Source: Pseudopedobacter beijingensis
Lineage (GTDB): Bacteria > Bacteroidota > Bacteroidia > Sphingobacteriales > Sphingobacteriaceae
Direction: 5' to 3'
DNA length: 64,000 nucleotides
NCBI RefSeq assembly: GCF_042678145.1
Contig: NZ_JBHUDG010000005.1
Coordinates: forward strand, 62,001-126,000
Positions within the stretch are counted from its first letter, which is position 1; each line of letters starts with the position of its first letter. Below are positions 28,135-35,602 of the stretch, piece after piece. The notes below the pieces were generated by a model. That model was given only the letters and a program-made list of their open reading frames with translations, had not been told where the DNA came from and did not search any database. Made by a program: the position numbers and the translations under genes.

Positions 28135-28581
28135 TCAAAACAACGGCTTGTGCTTTTCATTATAGATTTCCTTAATCAACTCTCCGAACTCCTGAAAATG
28201 GTATTCGACAATATTGTCCAGATACGCATAAATCGTGAGCTTGTCGATACCTATAATGTTGGTAAGCCTGTTGAACGTATCGTGGTGTTCCTGTCGTACA
28301 TAGACCGATTTGCCTTTGCTTGCCGCAGTGTTCGGGATTTTAAAGAACTGTCCGCAGTAATCCTCTTTCGTCAGCTTCTTTGGCTTTGAGGTCGTTCGTT
28401 TGGTATTACTTGCAGTCGGTTTTGTATCTTCCGTTTCTGCGGATTTTTCGTCTGCGGTAAAGTCGTCCCGATGTGTTACGGTCTGCTGTTCCTGTTGGGG
28501 ATTTTTCTTGTCGTTACCGATAATCATTTCCATAAAATCCTGTTCTTCGGGTTGCTGTTTTTTGTTTTCTTCTTGTATCAT
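28135..28581 (-). CDS. DUF3408-type conjugative transposon protein
   Basis: A 148-residue protein. The first 70 residues are polar and low in complexity (Gln/Glu/Lys/Thr-rich). The second half (PKKLTKEDYCGQFFKIP, then VYVRQEHHDTFNRLTNIIG and YAYLDNIVEYHFQEF) is the conserved DUF3408 core found in Bacteroidota conjugative transposons, usually next to the mobilization genes and divergent from them, as here. The core may be a ribbon-helix-helix-like DNA binder. It suggests that the island descends from a larger conjugative element whose tra genes are gone. Confidence 0.75.
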   Translation of the reverse strand: MIQEENKKQQPEEQDFMEMIIGNDKKNPQQEQQTVTHRDDFTADEKSAETEDTKPTASNTKRTTSKPKKLTKEDYCGQFFKIPNTAASKGKSVYVRQEHHDTFNRLTNIIGIDKLTIYAYLDNIVEYHFQEFGELIKEIYNEKHKPLF

Positions 28582-28834
28582 ACCTATCGTTTTTAATATT
28601 ATATCAGATTAGCTGTCTGGTTAGCTGAACAGTCAGTTGTATATACTGCTGTACCTATCCACCTGCATACGCTTAATTAACTGTTTCATTAGCTGAAAAA
28701 TCCGTAATTCATCTGCAATCAATCACGCAAGTTTGCTTTTGGGATTTATGCTGTTTGGTTACTTCATTAAGACTGTAACCAATCAACCAGCTAACCATAC
28801 AAAGGAAATAAAAGCAATCCCAATCCGTATAAAC

Positions 28835-28865
28835 GTGGCAGTCAGTGGCACTATTTGGCGTTCAA
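28835..28865. repeat. Direct repeat copy 2
   Basis: Second copy of the motif described at 27804, with most of its roughly 31 positions identical but without the inverted arm. It lies in the 527-bp gap between the DUF3408 gene and mobA (28582-29108). That gap also holds short AGCTGA/CAGCTAA-type repeats near 28608-28796 and the putative transfer origin, and no credible gene. Confidence 0.4.
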
Positions 28866-28984
28866 AGTCACGTTTGTAAATCGCTGTTATTCAAATAGTC
28901 TTCCCGAAATTTGTAAACGGAAGTGGTTGGTTTCTTCGGCTAACTCCAATCCGTTTGCAAAACGGATTTTTCTGAACCCCTGTT

Positions 28985-29075
28985 CAGAGCAAGTTATCTT
29001 TTGAGGTACTCGAAATAAATTTCCGTACCTCAACAGCACTTGCCCTTGCAGGGGGCTGAAAACCGCTCCGTAGTC
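28985..29075 (+). other. Putative origin of transfer (oriT)
   Basis: A perfect 9-bp inverted repeat (TTGAGGTAC at 29001-29009, GTACCTCAA at 29025-29033) is followed by the GC-rich segment ACTTGCCCTTGCAGGGGG at 29038-29055. The segment lies 54 bp before mobA. An inverted repeat next to a short GC-rich nick region just upstream of the relaxosome genes is the usual oriT layout of Bacteroidota mobilizable elements. The exact nick site cannot be read from sequence alone. Confidence 0.5.
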
Positions 29076-29108
29076 GCAGTTTAGGTTTAACATTAAAATG
29101 GATTTATT

Positions 29109-29543
29109 ATGGAAGAAAAGAACAGAAAACAGATTAAGAAAGCAGGAAGGAAACCAAAGATTGATCCTGCGGTCAATCGGTATTCCATTAACCTGAATGC
29201 AGAGGAAAACGCCAAGTGCCTTGCCCTTTTTGACCAATCGGGGATAAATGTAAAGGCACATTTCATTACGGCTTGCATCTTTCAGAAGACGGTAAAGACC
29301 GTAAAAATTGATATGAATGCAGTGGAATACCACGCAGAACTGACCAGATTTTTCGGTCAGTTTCGGGGAATAGCAACCAATTACAATCAGATTGTAAGGT
29401 TATTGAACGCCAATTTTTCAGAGAAAAAAGCATCTGCGTACCTCTATAAATTGGAAAAACAGACGGCAGAAATGAAAGAATTGTTGCTAAAGGTTTTAAT
29501 TCTTACCGACAGATTTGAAAAGAAATACCTGAATAAAGAGTAA
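29109..29543 (+). CDS. mobA: MobA-type relaxosome accessory protein
   Basis: A 144-residue basic protein: Lys/Arg-rich N-terminus (RKQIKKAGRKPKIDP), a predicted ribbon-helix-helix (RYSINLNAEENAKCLALFDQSG), and a helical second half with NYNQIVRLLN. The pattern is that of the MobA/BfmA-like proteins which bind oriT and assist the relaxase. It is encoded 4 bp upstream of the relaxase gene and just downstream of the putative oriT, so the two form a mobilization operon. Confidence 0.82.
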   Translation: MEEKNRKQIKKAGRKPKIDPAVNRYSINLNAEENAKCLALFDQSGINVKAHFITACIFQKTVKTVKIDMNAVEYHAELTRFFGQFRGIATNYNQIVRLLNANFSEKKASAYLYKLEKQTAEMKELLLKVLILTDRFEKKYLNKE

Positions 29544-29547
29544 AAAT

Positions 29548-30813
29548 ATGATTGCAAAAATCGGAAAGGGAAGCAATATGTACGGAGCGATTTTGTACAA
29601 TCAGCAGAAAGTGGACAGGGAAAACGGAGAGGTTTTGTTGCTGAACAAAATACCCGACACAATAAACGGCAGGTATTCCGTAGCGTATTTTAATAAATGT
29701 TTTGAGCCGTATTTGTCTGCGAACATCAAAACGGAAAAGACGGTACGGCATATTTCATTGAACCCCGACCCGAAAGACAGGGTAAGCGATGAACAATTTA
29801 CGGAAATGGCACAGGAATATATGGAACGTATGGGCTATGGCAATCAGCCTTATATTGTTTTTAAGCATACGGACATTGACCGAACGCATATCCATATCGT
29901 TTCGACCTGCGTGGGCATTGACGGAAAGAAAATCCCCGATGATTACGACCACCCACGTTCAATGGCTATCTGTCGGGATTTGGAGCAGAAATACAACCTG
30001 CACAAAGCCACCGAGCAGGAGCAGAAACAAGCCGATAAGATTTTCAAAAAGGTAGAACAACAAAAAGGCGACATTAAAAGTCAAATGGCTTCGGTGGTAC
30101 GGCATCTGCCAAAATATTATCAGTACACAAGTCTTGGAACTTACAACGCTTTGCTTTCATTTTTTAATATTATGGCAGAAGAAGTTAAGAGCGAACGGAA
30201 CGGCAAGCCTGTACACGGATTAGTTTATGTGGCATTGGACGAAAACGGAAACAAGGTAAGCAATCCGTTCAAATCATCGCTGTTCGGGAAGGATGCAGGG
30301 ATTGCGCAACTGCAAAAACACTTTGAGCAGTCCAAAGAGAAAATGAAGACCAACCCTGCAAGGTCTGTCCTAAAGAATACCGTTGAATTGGCTATGCACA
30401 CCACAAACAGCGAAAGGGAATTTAAAAAGCAACTTGCAGAACAGAGCATTCATACCGTTGTAAGGCGTAACGACAACGGACGGATTTACGGAATAACCTT
30501 TATTGACAACGGTAGCCGTACCGTTTGGAACGGTTCACAGTTAGACAGAAACCTTTCAGCAAATGTATTCAATGATTGGTGGAACAACGGAACCAAACCT
30601 GAACTAAAAACACAGGACAACCATCTTTCAAATACAACCACAATAGACGATTTACCGACGAAGAACCTTTTTGAGTTTATCCTACAAGAACATTCGTCTA
30701 ATTTCGATTTGGGATTGTTCAGCCTGTTACCCGATGCACAGGGCGTGGATTACGAAGAAGAACAGTTTGCCAAACGAATGAAGAAAAAGAAGAAAAAAGG
30801 GAGGCGATTGTAA
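29548..30813 (+). CDS. mobB: MobB relaxase
   Basis: A 421-residue relaxase that would nick oriT and stay bound to the transferred strand. The N-terminal domain has MIAKIGKGSNMYGAILYNQQ with the candidate catalytic Tyr residues, RHISLNPDP, and the metal-binding HTDIDRTHIHIVS histidine motif near residues 108-120, as in Bacteroidota MOBP-type MobB proteins. The C-terminus ends in a basic KKKKKKGRRL-like tail. MobC/TraG is absent, so an external coupling protein would be required. It directly precedes the cargo cassette, separated by 116 bp. Confidence 0.88.
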   Translation: MIAKIGKGSNMYGAILYNQQKVDRENGEVLLLNKIPDTINGRYSVAYFNKCFEPYLSANIKTEKTVRHISLNPDPKDRVSDEQFTEMAQEYMERMGYGNQPYIVFKHTDIDRTHIHIVSTCVGIDGKKIPDDYDHPRSMAICRDLEQKYNLHKATEQEQKQADKIFKKVEQQKGDIKSQMASVVRHLPKYYQYTSLGTYNALLSFFNIMAEEVKSERNGKPVHGLVYVALDENGNKVSNPFKSSLFGKDAGIAQLQKHFEQSKEKMKTNPARSVLKNTVELAMHTTNSEREFKKQLAEQSIHTVVRRNDNGRIYGITFIDNGSRTVWNGSQLDRNLSANVFNDWWNNGTKPELKTQDNHLSNTTTIDDLPTKNLFEFILQEHSSNFDLGLFSLLPDAQGVDYEEEQFAKRMKKKKKKGRRL

Positions 30814-30897
30814 ATATGCTTGTTGATTTTGAATGCAGAAAAAGAAAAGTAAATCTTTCAGCTAAAAATTTTGGCATCAAAGACAGAATAACTAAAT

Positions 30898-30926
30898 TTG
30901 ACAAAAATTGACAACTTTAAATTGAC
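30898..30926. promoter_or_regulatory. Triple TTGAC direct repeat upstream of the XRE-methyltransferase, possible autoregulatory site
   Basis: TTGAC occurs at 30898-30902, 30908-30912 and 30922-30926, the first two spaced by 10 bp and the last 14 bp on, ending 3 bp before the ATG. The downstream protein begins with an XRE helix-turn-helix like that of restriction controller (C) proteins, which bind repeats just upstream of their own genes. Binding here is inferred only from this arrangement. Confidence 0.35.
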
Positions 30927-30929
30927 TAT

Positions 30930-32153
30930 ATGCAAACGATAGGCTTGACGTTTAAAAACATACGTGAGGAACGAAAACTGTTATTAGAAGATGTAACAAA
31001 AAAGACGGGTATAAACAAGACTTTGTTAAGCAGAATTGAGAATGGGAAACGCTTGCCAACAAGAGAACAGGTAAACCAACTATGTAAATATTACAAGGCT
31101 GAAAAGAACGAAATTATTGTTCAATGGCTTAGTGATAAACTTGTTTATGAAGTACAAGACGAAGATTTTGCGTTGCAAGCGATGCAGGTTGCAGAAGAAA
31201 AAATTAAATACGGAACCAACGGGCAGAATCATACGAACGGCTTTGTCTTATCACTAAAGGGGCATAAGCACAAAAGAAAAATCAACGACTTTGTAAACAA
31301 AGTTGTTCAAGGAGATTGTTTGGAAGTAATGCAATCCATCCCCGATAAATCAGTAGATATGATTCTTTGTGATTTACCTTATGGCACGACACAAAATAAA
31401 TGGGACTCTGTTATTGACTTGCAAAAACTTTGGGCGGAGTACGAAAGAATCATAAAAGATAATGGGGCGATTGTTTTAACATCACAAGGTATTTTTACGG
31501 CAAAGTTGATTTTGAGTAATGAAAAATTATTCAAGTATAAAATCACTTGGATAAAATCGAAACCAACTAACTTTTTGAACGCAAAAAAACAACCACTTCG
31601 CAAGCACGAAGATATTTGTGTTTTTTACAGAAAGCAACCGACATATAATCCTCAAATGACAAAAGGCGAAGCATACGACAAAGGAATTAGGAAAGACCAA
31701 TACACTGGAAGCTACGGAGATTTTAAGCCAAAACACGTTAAAAGTAACGGTGAACGCTATCCGAATGATGTAGTGTTTTACGAAGAACAAAATATTGATG
31801 ATTATGTATATGTAAAAACAGCCGAATCAGAGGGGATTGTTTATCATCCGACACAAAAACCAATAGAATTAGGGCGCTACTTAATTAGAACCTTTACCAA
31901 TCCAGGTGATATTGTTTTAGACAATGCTTGTGGAAGTGGAAGTTTTTTACTTTCTGCCATCTTGGAAAACAGGAATTTTATCGGAATTGAGAAAAACGAA
32001 GATGTATTGTTGCACAAAGTACAGCCTGTTGACTATATCAAAGTTTGCACAGACAGAATCGAAGAAACATTAAAACGAAAAGAAGTTGAAGAATCAACAT
32101 TGCTCCTTTTCAAAGAACCAATAGCAAAGTACCACACACTGAATTATAAATAA
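30930..32153 (+). CDS. XRE helix-turn-helix fused to a beta-class DNA methyltransferase
   Basis: A 407-residue fusion. Residues 7-62 are an XRE-type DNA-binding domain (FKNIREERKLLLEDV, SRIENGKRLPT). The methyltransferase follows, with motif IV DLPYG at 148-152, PTQKP near 312, and motif I DNACGSGSF at 331-339. Motif IV before motif I defines the beta order of N6-adenine/N4-cytosine enzymes. The N-terminal domain may make the enzyme its own controller, as C proteins do in restriction systems. It is first of five closely packed genes (2-bp gap to the next) and probably protects host DNA at the sites cut by the nuclease-methylase encoded next. Confidence 0.88.
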   Translation: MQTIGLTFKNIREERKLLLEDVTKKTGINKTLLSRIENGKRLPTREQVNQLCKYYKAEKNEIIVQWLSDKLVYEVQDEDFALQAMQVAEEKIKYGTNGQNHTNGFVLSLKGHKHKRKINDFVNKVVQGDCLEVMQSIPDKSVDMILCDLPYGTTQNKWDSVIDLQKLWAEYERIIKDNGAIVLTSQGIFTAKLILSNEKLFKYKITWIKSKPTNFLNAKKQPLRKHEDICVFYRKQPTYNPQMTKGEAYDKGIRKDQYTGSYGDFKPKHVKSNGERYPNDVVFYEEQNIDDYVYVKTAESEGIVYHPTQKPIELGRYLIRTFTNPGDIVLDNACGSGSFLLSAILENRNFIGIEKNEDVLLHKVQPVDYIKVCTDRIEETLKRKEVEESTLLLFKEPIAKYHTLNYK

Positions 32154-32155
32154 AT

Positions 32156-34918
32156 ATGGCAAAAATCAACTACAACGAAAGAAGCTGGGCTATTGATGTA
32201 ATCAGTGAGATTAATTTATTCCTTGCTAACAAAAGATGGCACTTTAAAAGTGCGGGAGGGGAAAGTACAATTAGGAACGAAAAATCAAGTTTATTCCCTG
32301 ATGTTCTGATTTTTAAAGACCTTACCAAAGAAATTATTTTACAGGGTTGGGAGCTTAAAATGCCTGACACGCCGATAAATGATGTAGAGTTAATAAGTAA
32401 TGCCATAACGAAAGCAAAAATTCTTCAAAGGGACAGCTTTATTCTTTGGAACGTAAAGAGTGCGGTTTTATATGTAAAGAATGGAGAAAACTATTCTATA
32501 TTAAAGACATGGAATGATATTGCTATCAACACTCGTTTAGAAGTCAGAGCAAATGAAGCACTTTGGAAGACACTTCTACATACAATTCTCCAAGATTTAA
32601 ACAATTATTTTGAATCGGGAGATATTTCTGAAGATGCACAAGGCGATATTCTATCCATTGATAAAGTTATTGATGTTGTACTTGAAAATATACCGTCAAC
32701 CGTTGAAAACATACGGAACAAAACAAGAAGAAATGCAAGACTTGATGCTCAAATAAATAATTGGTGGCTTTCATCTGCAACTGAATATGGTTATAATCCG
32801 ACATCGGCACGAGATAAATCTAACAAATTTCCAACCCTATCGAAAGTGGTTTTGACGGACTGGGTTTTTAAAATCGTCTTTGCCAATGTCCTTAAACGAC
32901 ATTTTAATGAAGCAAGAGCTATTGAAACTGTTGATTATGACACGACAGTAAATGAAGCAAAGCAGGTAATTGCAGGAATATCCGAGCATTGTAATTTTTG
33001 GAATATTTTTAGCGACAACCTTGCTATTGAATTGATTTCAGATACAGCTTGGAAACAAATAGTACAATTAAACTTATTCCTTTCGACAATTAATATTGAC
33101 GGTATTGAAATTGAGATTTTACACAATTTACTGCAATCATCAATTGTTTCTGCCAAAAGAAAGGTTGCAGGGCAATTTGCAACGCCTAAAAAGTTAGCTG
33201 ACCTACTAACGAGATTAACCATTAATGACAAAGAGGGTATTGTAATAGACCCTTGTTGCGGAACAGGAACGATTATAAAACAAGCATATTTACTTAAAGA
33301 AGAATACGAAATCGCTCAAGACAGTATTCTTGAAAGTATCTGGGCTTCTGATAAGCATTCTTTTCCTATACAGTTATCTACACTGACTTTAGCCAAGCCT
33401 GATAACATCGGCAGGGTTTTGAATATTTTCAGAGCAGATGTAATAGACTTGCAAACAGGGCAAACGGTTACTTTTAAAGACCCTAATAATGGTAATGATA
33501 TAGACAAGCGTCTGCCTCGTGTCGATTATGTTGTTTCCAATCTGCCTTTTATAAAAAGCAAAGAGATAGAAGTACTGAATCCGAACATTACGGAAATAAA
33601 TGGTGTAATCCAAGCTCAAACCAATACTCCCAAATCATTGAGTGGCAAGAGTGATATATTTGCCTATATACCTTTTTACTTGCACAATATTTTGTCAGAT
33701 AATGGTAGGATTGGTTTAATTCTTTCAAATGCTTGGCTCGGAACAGATTATGGAGAAATATTTTTAGAGTTAGTTCAAAAATACTTTGACATTGATATTG
33801 TTGTTATTTCAGGAAAAGGTAAATGGTTTCATAACGCAGATGTTGTCACAACTTTTCTGATAGCGACTAAGAGAAACCCTGCCGAGCCTGAAAACATAGA
33901 TAGGACTATTTCATTTTGTACATTAAAAGAAAAAATTGAGGAAATAGATGATATTAAGCAATTGAGCAACAATATTATTCTTGAAACAGAATCAGAGCAG
34001 GTTAAAATTCAACCTTATTCATTAACTCAAATCAGGGAATTAGAAGAAATTGGAGTGCCTTGGTGCGGTTATTTTGCCAATCTAAATTGGCTTCCAATCA
34101 TTGCTGATAGACTTATTGATTCTAATCAAATTTTTAATTTTACACGAGGAGAAAGGAGAGGTTGGAATCCTTTGTTTTATCCAGCAATAGGGCACGGAAT
34201 AGAAAATGAATATATACAACCTGTTCTAAAAAATCTAAGAGGTACACCATCCTTAACTTGTGTGGCAGAGGTAGAAGCTTTTTGTTGTTCACGAAGTACT
34301 GAAGAACTTGAAGCATTAGGTCATACAGGTGCGTTAAATTGGATTAGGTCATTTGAAAATCAGGTAAATGAAACAGGCGTTCCTTTGACTCAATCATTAC
34401 GTAGAGCAAATATGTATTGGTATGAGATGAACACAAACAATATGGCTGACTATGTTGCCAATGTGAATTATGATAAAAGCTTATTCATCGCTCGATTTGA
34501 GACACGTTCATTTATTGACCAACGAATGATAGGTTTTTCTATCAAAGAAGACTATCAAGCCGAAAACAAAACTCTTTTCCTTGCACTTTTCAATAGCATA
34601 CTTAGTATGTTCTTTATTGAAAGTTTTGGTTTTGGTAGAGGATTGGGAGCTCTTGACTTAAGAGCAACAAAGTTTGAAAGGGATTTCAAAATCCTTAATC
34701 CTAATTTATTGAACAACGAGCAAAAGGCGGAAATTATAAACGCCTTTCAACCAATTGCACAAAGAAACCGATTGCCTTTGGAGCAAGAGATTTTACAAGA
34801 AGATAGAATTAATTTTGAGCAAGTATTATTCAACACTTACGGAATTGTAGAGTATTACGATTCCATAAAAGAATCGCTGTTACACCTCTACAGAATAAGA
34901 TTTGCTGTTAAAGATTAA
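32156..34918 (+). CDS. Type IIG-like restriction enzyme: PD-(D/E)XK nuclease, N6-adenine methyltransferase and specificity region in one chain
   Basis: A 920-residue protein. The N-terminal 120 residues show a PD-(D/E)XK nuclease pattern: Glu18, Pro48-Asp49, then Glu66-Leu-Lys68 in GWELKMPD. A helical linker leads to a gamma-class adenine methyltransferase with QFATPKKLADLL, motif I DPCCGTGTI starting at Asp365, and motif IV NLPF at 462-465 (the usual NPPF/Y with Leu in place of the first Pro). The C-terminal 300 residues would be the target-recognition region. This order is that of type IIG or Eco57I-like enzymes, which cut and methylate with one polypeptide. Recognition sequence unknown. 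The NLPF variation is still compatible with activity but should be noted. Confidence 0.82.
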   Translation: MAKINYNERSWAIDVISEINLFLANKRWHFKSAGGESTIRNEKSSLFPDVLIFKDLTKEIILQGWELKMPDTPINDVELISNAITKAKILQRDSFILWNVKSAVLYVKNGENYSILKTWNDIAINTRLEVRANEALWKTLLHTILQDLNNYFESGDISEDAQGDILSIDKVIDVVLENIPSTVENIRNKTRRNARLDAQINNWWLSSATEYGYNPTSARDKSNKFPTLSKVVLTDWVFKIVFANVLKRHFNEARAIETVDYDTTVNEAKQVIAGISEHCNFWNIFSDNLAIELISDTAWKQIVQLNLFLSTINIDGIEIEILHNLLQSSIVSAKRKVAGQFATPKKLADLLTRLTINDKEGIVIDPCCGTGTIIKQAYLLKEEYEIAQDSILESIWASDKHSFPIQLSTLTLAKPDNIGRVLNIFRADVIDLQTGQTVTFKDPNNGNDIDKRLPRVDYVVSNLPFIKSKEIEVLNPNITEINGVIQAQTNTPKSLSGKSDIFAYIPFYLHNILSDNGRIGLILSNAWLGTDYGEIFLELVQKYFDIDIVVISGKGKWFHNADVVTTFLIATKRNPAEPENIDRTISFCTLKEKIEEIDDIKQLSNNIILETESEQVKIQPYSLTQIRELEEIGVPWCGYFANLNWLPIIADRLIDSNQIFNFTRGERRGWNPLFYPAIGHGIENEYIQPVLKNLRGTPSLTCVAEVEAFCCSRSTEELEALGHTGALNWIRSFENQVNETGVPLTQSLRRANMYWYEMNTNNMADYVANVNYDKSLFIARFETRSFIDQRMIGFSIKEDYQAENKTLFLALFNSILSMFFIESFGFGRGLGALDLRATKFERDFKILNPNLLNNEQKAEIINAFQPIAQRNRLPLEQEILQEDRINFEQVLFNTYGIVEYYDSIKESLLHLYRIRFAVKD

Positions 34919-34924
34919 ATTGAT

Positions 34925-35404
34925 ATGGCTGATATGATTAATGAATTGGGCAATAAAACTGTTACTATCTATTTCGATAGTCCAATGTTATTTGAAGCAA
35001 AAAATATCAAACCTTTGGGTGGCATTACGGGCTTGTATTTCATTTTCAGTTCAACAATTCAAGTGCAATATCCTTTTGACAAATCAAAGTTGCTGTATAT
35101 CGGAATGAGTGAAAAAAGAACAAATAGCATAGGAAGCCGTTTAATTGGACACTTTGAGGGCAAATCAAAAAATGTTGGATTGGTAAATTACAGAAAGGTT
35201 GAACCTCTTTGGTTTACTTATATCAATATTGAAATGCTACGAGATATTTGGAATTTCAGAGTTGAAGATTTAGAAAGTTATTTCATTCTGAATTTTGTAG
35301 AACATTATGGCGTATATCCAATTTGCAACAACAAAACAGGATTTGAGATTTTGAATAATACGCTTACGACAGATTTTAAAATTGATTGGAATTACTTCAA
35401 ATAA
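34925..35404 (+). CDS. GIY-YIG nuclease-like protein
   Basis: A 159-residue single-domain protein with the GIY-YIG arrangement: Gly36-Leu-Tyr38 on the first strand, Tyr58-Ile-Gly60 on the second, Arg72 in the helix (GSRLIGHF), and Glu117 in DLESYFI followed by an Asn pair in CNNKTG. These are the positions of the catalytic Tyr, Arg and metal-binding Glu. The insert between the first two strands is longer than usual. It is encoded 6 bp after the type IIG-like gene and 6 bp before the small gene, so it is part of the cassette. A second nuclease in a restriction cassette would fit an effector or strand-nicking role (inference). Confidence 0.7.
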   Translation: MADMINELGNKTVTIYFDSPMLFEAKNIKPLGGITGLYFIFSSTIQVQYPFDKSKLLYIGMSEKRTNSIGSRLIGHFEGKSKNVGLVNYRKVEPLWFTYINIEMLRDIWNFRVEDLESYFILNFVEHYGVYPICNNKTGFEILNNTLTTDFKIDWNYFK

Positions 35405-35410
35405 AGAACA

Positions 35411-35602
35411 ATGGCAGAAACAAAAGTAAAATCGGGCAAAGAAATTTTAGATGATTTTTTCAGAGAAATCTCATCTATTGAAAACGTTGATAAAACGATT
35501 GCCGAAAGTTTGGCAGAATTATACACCAATGGCAAATTAACCGACAAAAACGTGGTTAATGAGTTGCAAAAAATCCGAACCGACAATGATAACGAAAATT
35601 AA
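35411..35602 (+). CDS. 63-aa acidic helical protein, function unknown
   Basis: Small protein with composition MAETKVKSGKEILDDFFREI at the start and a charged C-terminus (KIRTDNDNEN). It is predicted to be mainly helical, with no known motif I can name. It overlaps the start of the ATPase gene by 17 bp if the ATG at 35586 is used. Strict packing within the operon and translational coupling suggest that it works with the ATPase, for example as a partner or inhibitor. Not recognised. Confidence 0.65.
   Translation: MAETKVKSGKEILDDFFREISSIENVDKTIAESLAELYTNGKLTDKNVVNELQKIRTDNDNEN

Noticed and set aside
27804..28865. CRISPR array
   Set aside because: Only two imperfect copies of one motif 1 kb apart; no regular spacers or cas genes.
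28887..29333. 148-codon minus-strand open frame over mobA
   Set aside because: It lies antisense to mobA, has a cysteine- and aromatic-rich composition without motif, and mobA on the plus strand is well supported.
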